Below are positions 56,341 to 64,000 of a stretch of 64,000 nucleotides of DNA, one piece after another. Positions within the stretch are counted from its first letter, which is position 1; every line of letters begins with the position of its first letter. Below the pieces are notes generated by a model, which was not told where the DNA came from, did no database searches, and was given only the letters and a program-made list of their open reading frames with translations. A program made the translations under genes and the position numbers. The DNA is from Ziziphus jujuba (lineage: Eukaryota > Streptophyta > Magnoliopsida > Rosales > Rhamnaceae): NCBI RefSeq assembly GCF_031755915.1, contig NC_083387.1, positions 7,384,501-7,448,500 of the forward strand, in the 5' to 3' direction.

Positions 56341-57080
56341 GTCCTTCTCTTTACACCAGCAAAATATCTTCTTACACTGAATTTTTATGTAAAATTACAA
56401 AATCATCCTAATCACTTTTTTTTTTTTTTTCCCCTTTTTTAATTAATGAATTAATTTATTTTTCCGTCTTATCTCTGGCTCGGTTTTTTTCCACCAAATT
56501 CATTGCCGATCACCCGACGGCCTGCAACAAACATCAGCACATTTCTCCGGAGGCCTTCATATTCTTTCTTTCAGATCTAGTCTCACTTATATAATTATTG
56601 AAGTCAAACACTTTTTTGAGAAATTTATTTATGAGTAATGAAAATTTCGTTATAGTTAAAGAGGTCGATAAATGTGTCTCGATGGCCAGTCGATAAATGT
56701 GTCTCAATGGCCAGTCTTCGACGGATTTGACATTTCTTTGCTAAAATCAATTGATTTGGAAACCAAACATGGTTGGCAAGAACTCTACCACCCCATATGT
56801 TCATCATGTATGAAGAAGGTAGGAGCCTGTTAGCCATGGAGGCCCTAACCATGGAGGAATAAAGACTCCTGCAAAAAGAGGCCTCTTTTACTTAAAACAA
56901 ATAATAATAATAATAATAATAAATAATTGAAAAAAGACAATTAAAAGATTGATTAAAAAAAAAAATTCGACGCATAATTGGTTCAAAATCTGATAAAGAA
57001 AAACTAAAAAGGGGTTTTGGTAATTCTACGTAAAATACAGTGTAAGAAGAAGTTTTTGCCGTGTAAATAGAAGCACCTCA
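56341..57080. mobile_element. candidate long-TIR DNA element (~740 bp)
   Basis: Inverted arms of about 60 bp: the left arm (56341-56401) contains CTTCTTACACTG and GTAAAATTACAAAA; the right arm (57014-57080) contains CAGTGTAAGAAGAAG and the complement of the rest, roughly 80% matched. Long imperfect arms and no transposase frame fit a MITE or short Mutator-like element. A target duplication could not be fixed. A 26 bp tandem duplication (GTCGATAAATGTGTCTC, about 56664-56716) lies inside. Confidence 0.45.
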
Positions 57081-60000
57081 CTCCAAATTACCTAAAAGTT
57101 TCTTATCCTAAGATATTGTTAACAAGTGGGTATAAATTTTAAACAATGAATTTGAAACTTCTGATATTCTTGAATTTTAAAATGAAAATAGAAAAGGTCT
57201 AGATTATTTACCAATGAAACTTCCCAATGTGAAAAGAAAATGGGTTCGTAAGATTGGTGGTAAACGGGCCATAAATCGCATCTGGATTAAATGGGTTAAG
57301 TCCATATTTTTATGGGCCAGGATGGGCTTGTGTTGAAGATCCTTTTACATAGAAGTGGCAGAGCCGACCCAATGGCTCTATTTTTTAATATGCGTTGGGC
57401 CTGTAAGAACTGTGTGCAGATTTGTGCATGTCATTGCAGCAAATTAACATAGAAGCTCCTTACCCCTGAATACTCATCCCAAAAAAAACCAAAAAAAAAG
57501 AAAAAAAAAAAACTTACTCCTTAATAAATAATGATGAAAAAAAGAGAATCCAAATTCAATTTATATTTGGGATAGCAAAAGAAGGTAATAAAATGGAGCC
57601 TATATTTATTTTGAAAAAGCGCGCCCACATATATAAAGAACCATTATGATAATATTTTATCAAGCACCATTATAACAGCAAATCAATTTTCTTGGATTTG
57701 TTTATATAATGTGTATAGATTTTGGTTAAATTATATTTGAAAAACATGACTTATTATTATTATTATTATTATTTTCTCAATCAGGATTACAACATTTCCA
57801 CTACTTCAAGAGTATGGGCATGAGAAACTACTACCTAAAAAAACATGGCTTAGTTGAATAAGATGAAGGCATAAGTGGTGAAACCATAGGATTAAAAGAG
57901 TACTACTATTAGTAAGCGGGACCCAGCGAAACGTGTCCATAGAGTCCAAATATTGTTCCATTGGTAATGGGTTTTGGTTGTGCAAACATCGCTTCCAAAA
58001 AAATAAAATAAAATAGAAGGAAAATTTGGTGAAATTGTTCACTCAAAGTCACAAGTCAAGTCACAAAATTTTCCCCCAAAAAAAAAAAAAAAAAAAAGTC
58101 ACAAGTCACAAAACTCAACCTTTGAAATAATTCACCAAAAATTAAAAAAAAAAAATGAAAAAACCTTTCAAATGCAGAAAAACAAAAACACGCTTACAGT
58201 TGTAGAGCATGAAATAATTCATGGTTGGTGAAACAAATGATGGTTTTGTGTTTTTCCCCTCTACAAAAGCAAAAACACCAACCAAAGTGTTTTTTATACC
58301 CTTAGAAAAGCTTCTTCCTCAGGTGAAAAACAAAACAAAAAGGAACAAAAACAAAAATTACAAATTAAGAAAATAGCACAGTGAGAAAGAGAGAGGTTTG
58401 GGATCAATAAGGACACCCACCCTACACTCATTATAGTAGCAACCCCAATAAAAACTACCACTGTCCTTTAAGTCTCTTCAAACATTCTTTCTAGGTAGGC
58501 CCTCATTTTCTCATCGTTTTGGTTGAGAAAAAAATAAAAAAATAAAAATCTAAATCTAAATCGCGGAGACTCGAAGCTTTTGTTTTTTTGGCCTTGTATC
58601 AAGGACATAGATTTCAGGGTTTTGATTTTGACAATTTTGGCCCACGAATTTCTTGCTCAACTAGATTCATAGAAGCATCATACCAGCAAACCCCCAGCCT
58701 AGATATACCAAACCCACCAAAAATAAATAAATAAATAAATAAAATAATAAAAAAAAAGAGGAAAAAATAAGGATAGCTACACTGTAGTCTATTGATGACC
58801 TATATAAACTTTTTTTCACTTGGATTTTTTGTCTTGGAAATTAAACAGTGATTCAGGGAATTTTGTTTCACCCCAGTTGAATCATTAAAGTGGTAAATCC
58901 AAAACTAATATATTTCTTTTTTATTATTTAAGCTTTGTGGAAATGAGATTTAATTGGGTACCAGCGAAGCCTATACGGGACAAGAGAGTCTTTGTCAAGT
59001 TTTTGTTTTTTTCCCAGCAGTCACACACACATATATATATATATATATAAATACCTTTTCTTTTTATCTTTGATGCATGAAGTTGAAGAATATCAACCGT
59101 AGCATGAGAGAAACAGCCAAATAATTTAAAAAGGGAATGAAGAAAAATAAAAAATAAAAACTGAAAACCCCAATGATGAACACGTTTCAAACTATTATTG
59201 GGCCCTTTAGAAATTCTTAGAGACAAGACTGTCAGAAAAAATATTATTTAATTGATTATTAATTATAACATTATAGGTTTTCTAATTGTTTTATATACAG
59301 CACCACATTCAAAGCATCTTCCTGATAATTAAATTACATAAATCTGCACACCAATAATAGACCCTTGATTAAAGAATTGCTTTAAGGCTGCAATGGCAGA
59401 AATCTTTTGTTGAACCCAAAAAACTGGATTTTTACTAACCACCTCATAGAGAAAAAAAAGATTAGTCTGTATAATTTATTTTAAAGGGCATCTCTTTTCC
59501 AAACCTGAACTCCACTACATTACCCTCTTTTATTTTCTTTTTGTTTTTTATTTTTATAATTGGGAATATAATAATTTTATAGTAGGTGAGACTATATAAA
59601 GCTCTTTGATTCAATGGGCCTAGTCAGAATCTCACCACGGCCAACCTGGGATTCTCTTGATGTTTTTTGTATGGTATGGAAAATAAATAAATATATTAGA
59701 AAGTTGTTAAAAGGAGTGGTTCTAACTTCTAACTTCTAACCTCTACTGCTTAATTGGAATTTTGTATTCAGAACAGTAAAAAAAGGAACAGAAGCTTCTG
59801 CTTTTGGGTAATCTATGGAAATTAACAGGAGCCAAAAATATGCCAGAAATCATGGTTGACCCCAGCCCAAAGTTATATTACCTAATTGTCCTAATCATTC
59901 AAATTAGACTTTTAAGAGAACAGAGGCCCCACTAATACAGCTGGTTACAACACCAAGTTGGAATCAAATCTATAAGATTATGCTATTGACAGTCTACAAT

Positions 60001-60454
60001 TGACAAGATCCCAATACAATTTATGAAAAGATAATTAATTAATACAATTGTTATTGAAGTAACAAAAAATAAAAATTCTGAATTATAAGGCAATAAAGTC
60101 CAATAGGATGGATACTGAAATCTGGTAGAAAACTCTTTTTTCTCTAGATTAGCAATTTAGTAATGTATCTTACAACTAGGTGCATTAACATTATGCACCC
60201 AAAATACAGAATTTGGACCGGGGATTTTACAGTGGATAAATAAAACTCTCCTCCCCCACCTCCCCCCAAAAAAAAAAAAAAAAAAAATTGACAACAAAAA
60301 TTACATTGAATATAATAATATAAAAATGAGGCAGCAGGAAAAAAAATGGTTTTCTTCAATTGACCTAGAGATAAATAGCTTAGTCCTTCATTTTGATAAT
60401 CATCCAAATTAACTCCCTTGTATGTACAGTAGCCACTCTAAACCAAATGGGTCA
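57081..60454. other. intergenic between CSLC6 and the bHLH gene
   Basis: About 3.4 kb of AT-rich DNA without a supported gene. Notable simple repeats: (TTA)n 57750-57772, poly-A 58078-58097 and 58144-58155, (AATA)n 58721-58742, (AT)n 59032-59049, poly-A 60269-60286. The last few hundred bases should include the bHLH 3' UTR. Confidence 0.5.
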
Positions 60455-62880
60455 TCAGAGCTCAACCTTCATGTGGGATACTTGGTTTATACCTGCATTA
60501 ATGGAACAAAGATTATGATTCAATTTTATTGGTAAAATGTATTCAAAATTATTTGATTTATCTATATAAATTTTTTTCCTTACCATGAAGGCTTTGAGAT
60601 TGCAATGCTGGATTTTGTCCAAAACCCATTTGAACAATGCTTTGCAGATCATCCTCTGCAAATGCTTGATACTGCAAATGATTAACCAGTCAAATAAGTT
60701 AATTATTATTTTTTTTAAAAAAGGAAGAAAAAAGGGTTTTTGTCATATTCTAGTGGGAAAATTTATTACCTGAGAAACTGCTTCAGTAAATCCATTGAGT
60801 GAAGGTAATTGCAAGCCAAGATTTTGGCATAGTGCAGAATCTAATGGGTCCACTGAGCAATGGCTCACTGGCCCATTAGAAATGTTGTTATGCAGTGCTG
60901 GATTTTGCTGGGGCTGGTGACCATAAATGGCTGGTGCCGAGGAATCTACTGAGAATATTGGATGTGGCAAAGAGCTGTTTGGTTGGAATATCTGAAAAAG
61001 AGAAACGTCAAAAAATAAAAAAGTTTAAAAAAATAATAATCCCAATTTCAACAAAATTTGCAAATACTTAGCCACATTAAGACTTTTTGTTTTTTTTATT
61101 TTTTTTTCCTTGAGAAAGCTTACATCTTTGGACATAAGACTATCCATGTTGGTATCCAGACTGGTATTCACAGAAGCCAACTTCATAGACAGAAACTGCA
61201 GAGAACGAATGCATATCCAATTAGATTAAAAAAAACAAAAAAAAAAAAAGGGAAAAAAAATGGGTATCGAAATTTTGAGCTATTATTCTTTCTTAATTTA
61301 CCTCAACTTGACGTTGTAATGACTGGACATAGTTTATAATCTCGTCAAGCATAAGTGCTTTGCCAGTAACCTAAAAAACATACCCAAAAATTAAAAACCC
61401 AAATTACAAACCCAAATTTCCAATTCAACGTTTAGAATTTCTTGCACACCTTGTTGCAACCGGGTACGAGATCTTGAAGAAGTTTCATTCTTTCGCTGAT
61501 CTTTTCCCTCCGAACCTGTTCGTATTTTACAAGGCAATGTCAGAAATCCGAAGTTTGGAAATGACCATATAAAACCTAATAGTAGTATATATAAAGAATT
61601 AAAAACCAAAACGCTATGCTTTACTTACCCTTTCAGCGAGACTATGGCTATCAGTAGCTTGACCTCTTCTTGCTCTAACATGAATGTAGTCCTTAGGAGG
61701 CTCAGGGGGTTTTTGGCTGGTCTTTGTTTGCTTCTCATCCCCTGTAGAACCACTACTTGCTTTTGCTTCTTCCTCTGTTTTAACAGTACCATTTTCATTC
61801 CCATTACCTTCGGTTGATTTGCAACGCTTTGCATTTGAATTCTCATTAATTTCAGCAACCTGTGAGAGGACATAACTCATTGTTGTCAACAAAATGTTCG
61901 ACCAAAGTCCAAAACCAGAAATTGGACAATGTTAAGAGTCAAATTGTGTGTACCTTAGCTTGGGAAGAATCCTTTGGTTTTCCCTTTGAAGATGCTTTTC
62001 TTTTCCTGGAATTGGTGTCGTTAGTGGCATTAATCCCGGTTTCCCCATTTGGGTTTTGTTCAGAGACTGTGGATTCCTCTTGAGAAATGGCCAATCCAGT
62101 TCGATCCTGCAACGGAGAATTTTTGTTCTCCTGGATACCCATATGAGATCCAAGTGCTTTAAGTGAAGGGCTACTCGAAACTCTCGGCATTTTACCATTC
62201 ACCATTAATGTATTAGATCTAGAAGGAAGTTCACCATTACTCAAACCCAACTGACCAGTTCGACCATTGAAACTCCTACTTCCAAAGCAAGAAAACCTCG
62301 CAGCCCTCTCTGCAAATCCAGGATCAGCGGAGAATTCCGCCACAGTGGAATTCAAAGGCATGGATTTTCCCAAACTGGGTATTTTCTCTTTGACTAAATG
62401 ATCCATCATGGGCAAGTTAATTTTGGGTGGAGAATTCAGAGGAGTGCTATAACAGGAAGTGTTCGTACTGTTATTCCCACCAATGTAAGAACTCGCCGGA
62501 ATCGTAGTACCACTTCCTAGCAGAGGCTGAGAATGCGGTGAGATCTCGCCGGAGTTGCCAATGTTCCCGAGCTTCCCAATCAACTCTCTGATCACAAAGT
62601 TTTCGTTAGAGACGTTGGAATTGGAAGCCGCCGGAGAAGAAACCATGGAACTCAGAGCCGAATCGAAGTGCATACTCTGATCCGTTGACTTATTATTATT
62701 ATTATCCCAGGAGCTTGGATTGTAAAAGCAATCCGGGGATCTATCTGAAGAGCAATTCATCTCCGTGGGTTGAATTTCAAGAGCGGCCGAGATTGCATGC
62801 CAAGTGGGAATGGACGGTCCTGATTCGAAGTGAAGAGGTGGTGGTGGGATTCCCGCATTCAGAAAGAAGTCATTCTCCAT
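60455..62880 (-). CDS. BHLH62: bHLH transcription factor, CIB/bHLH62-bHLH78 group
   Basis: Eight exons on the minus strand: 61954-62880, 61629-61859, 61450-61515, 61302-61370, 61124-61195, 60770-60991, 60584-60671, 60455-60492; 1,713 nt, 570 residues. The ATG at 62880 gives [20 protein letters not shown]; upstream codons lack an ATG. After a long Ser/Asn-rich region come a nuclear-signal stretch ([11 protein letters not shown]) and the bHLH (about 377-430): [20 protein letters not shown] then [20 protein letters not shown]. His, Glu and Arg of the basic region are those of G-box/E-box binders. It ends SHMKVEL, typical for the group. Arabidopsis relatives (CIB2, CIB3) work with cryptochrome 2 in flowering control. 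Position beside CSLC6 matches At3g07340, but bHLH78 is an equally close family. Confidence 0.94.
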
Positions 62881-64000
62881 CGAACCAAAAATGGACACCA
62901 AATGAAAACAAAAGCTTAAAAGATTGATTTTGAGCTGATAGCTTTGTTATTGGAAGGATGAGAAAAAGTTTTTTTTTTTTTTTCTTTTTTTGTTTTGGGG
63001 GGGGTGTTCTTTTTATGGTCACAATGGAGGGGAGAGACTAGAGAGATGAAACGAAGATGGTGTGGGAAAGTGAAGCAGAGAGAAGTGAATGATGGTGAGG
63101 GGGGTTTAAAATGGAGAAATGTGGGTTGAATATGATTGCATTGGTGGGTGAGAAAGAAGAATGTGTTTTACTCAACAAAAGCAGAGCTTAAGCAAAGTGC
63201 ACACGCTCACAATCAAAAATAAAAAGAGAATTTGAGAAAGAAAGACAGAAAGAAAAGAAGAATAGAAAAGGGGGGAAGAAGATGGTTTGGGATTATGGAG
63301 GAGTTATATAGGCCAAAATAGGATTGTTTGACTTCTTATTTTTTTTCTTTTTTTCTTTTAAATTTTATTATTATTATTATTAATTATTTTCATTTTGGTT
63401 GGGTAGGGGGTTTTCTTGGGTAGTGTGGTAATTCTACTTCTTCTTCTTCTTCTTCTTCTTGGCTCCGTAAAAGACGGAAGAAGGATGGAAGAAAGGTGTT
63501 GCCGGTCCTTGGACGTAAAAGCACACGCTCAATGCTTGTTTCCTCTCTCGAAATAATCAGTCCACTGCCCTTGCATTCAATCCAGGTTTCGGAATTTTCT
63601 AGTCTCTTTCCACTTTTTTTTTCTTTTCTCTTATTTATTTATTTTTTGTTTTATTATCATTTTAAGCTATACTAAAAGAACTTAAAATAAATAAGATTCT
63701 TGCTTAATGCGCATGTCTTAATTCTCAAAAGGATTGAAGTTGCAACAATTTGAACTTGTACATATTTTTTAAAGACCATATATAGATATATATTTCAAGT
63801 AACTTTCATGTAATTTACCAAAAAGGGAATTTCATGTATAAGGATATTATAAAACTTGAATAAAATTTCCGTTTTTCTTCTGATTTTTGTTTTTCAAATA
63901 CTATTAAAATATATTTGAGTTTTGTTAATATGACAAGTCCAATTTATAAGTGAATTTGAAGGTATACAGAACAGAAAGTGATGTGTATATCAAAAATGAT
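62881..64000. other. bHLH 5' UTR and promoter, right edge
   Basis: The minus-strand leader is purine/pyrimidine-biased (63000-63300), with poly-A/T at 62968-62983 and a (CTT)n microsatellite at 63437-63461. No gene is seen up to the right edge. Confidence 0.5.

Overview
This is a nuclear genomic window from a eudicot plant. The evidence is AT-rich intergenic DNA, multi-exon genes with GT-AG introns, plant-only families (CSLC xyloglucan glucan synthase, GH17-X8 glucanase, PPR protein, CIB-type bHLH) and plant transposons of five classes. I cannot name the species.

Left half (1-32 kb) is accessory DNA. A possible gene 5' end lies at the left edge (1-485). Next come a LINE RNase H scrap, an inverted fragment of the PPR gene that sits intact at 37 kb, and an F-box/FBD/LRR pseudogene in a duplicated segment (2.5-6.9 kb; second copy 18.7-21.4 kb). 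A 5.5 kb CACTA transposon (7,891-13,419) holds two internal hairpin-bearing tandem arrays. A four-unit tandem array of ~970 bp units (14.3-18.4 kb) carries a shared unrecognised reading frame, and one unit contains a TRIM solo LTR. A hAT-type element with perfect ends sits inside the second F-box copy. A complete but inactivated Ty3/Gypsy chromovirus occupies 21,732-27,005. Diverged relatives of the ~970 bp unit lie head to head at 29.6-31.1 kb.

Right half (32-63 kb) is a genic block: GH17-X8 beta-1,3-glucanase (-), PPR protein (+), ER-lumenal FKBP15 (+), ROF1/FKBP62-type multidomain FKBP (+), an unprocessed ribosomal protein eS8 pseudogene (+), CSLC6-type xyloglucan synthase (-) and a CIB/bHLH62-type transcription factor (-). 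I worked out exon structures by joining splice sites in frame; every intact gene closes to a whole number of codons with family-typical length.

The genes are not an operon. Two themes recur: cell-wall glucans (GH17, CSLC6) and FKBP-type chaperones. From memory, Arabidopsis carries these neighbours in three places (At3g07320-07340, At3g25210-25230, At5g48560-48580), so this window looks like an unfractionated version of that gene order. I found no CRISPR array, phage-like system, rRNA or convincing tRNA gene, and no evidence of a wholly new molecular system. The less ordinary items are the CACTA internal arrays with tRNA-like promoter boxes, the conserved-frame tandem array, and a stop codon overlapping a splice donor in CSLC6.
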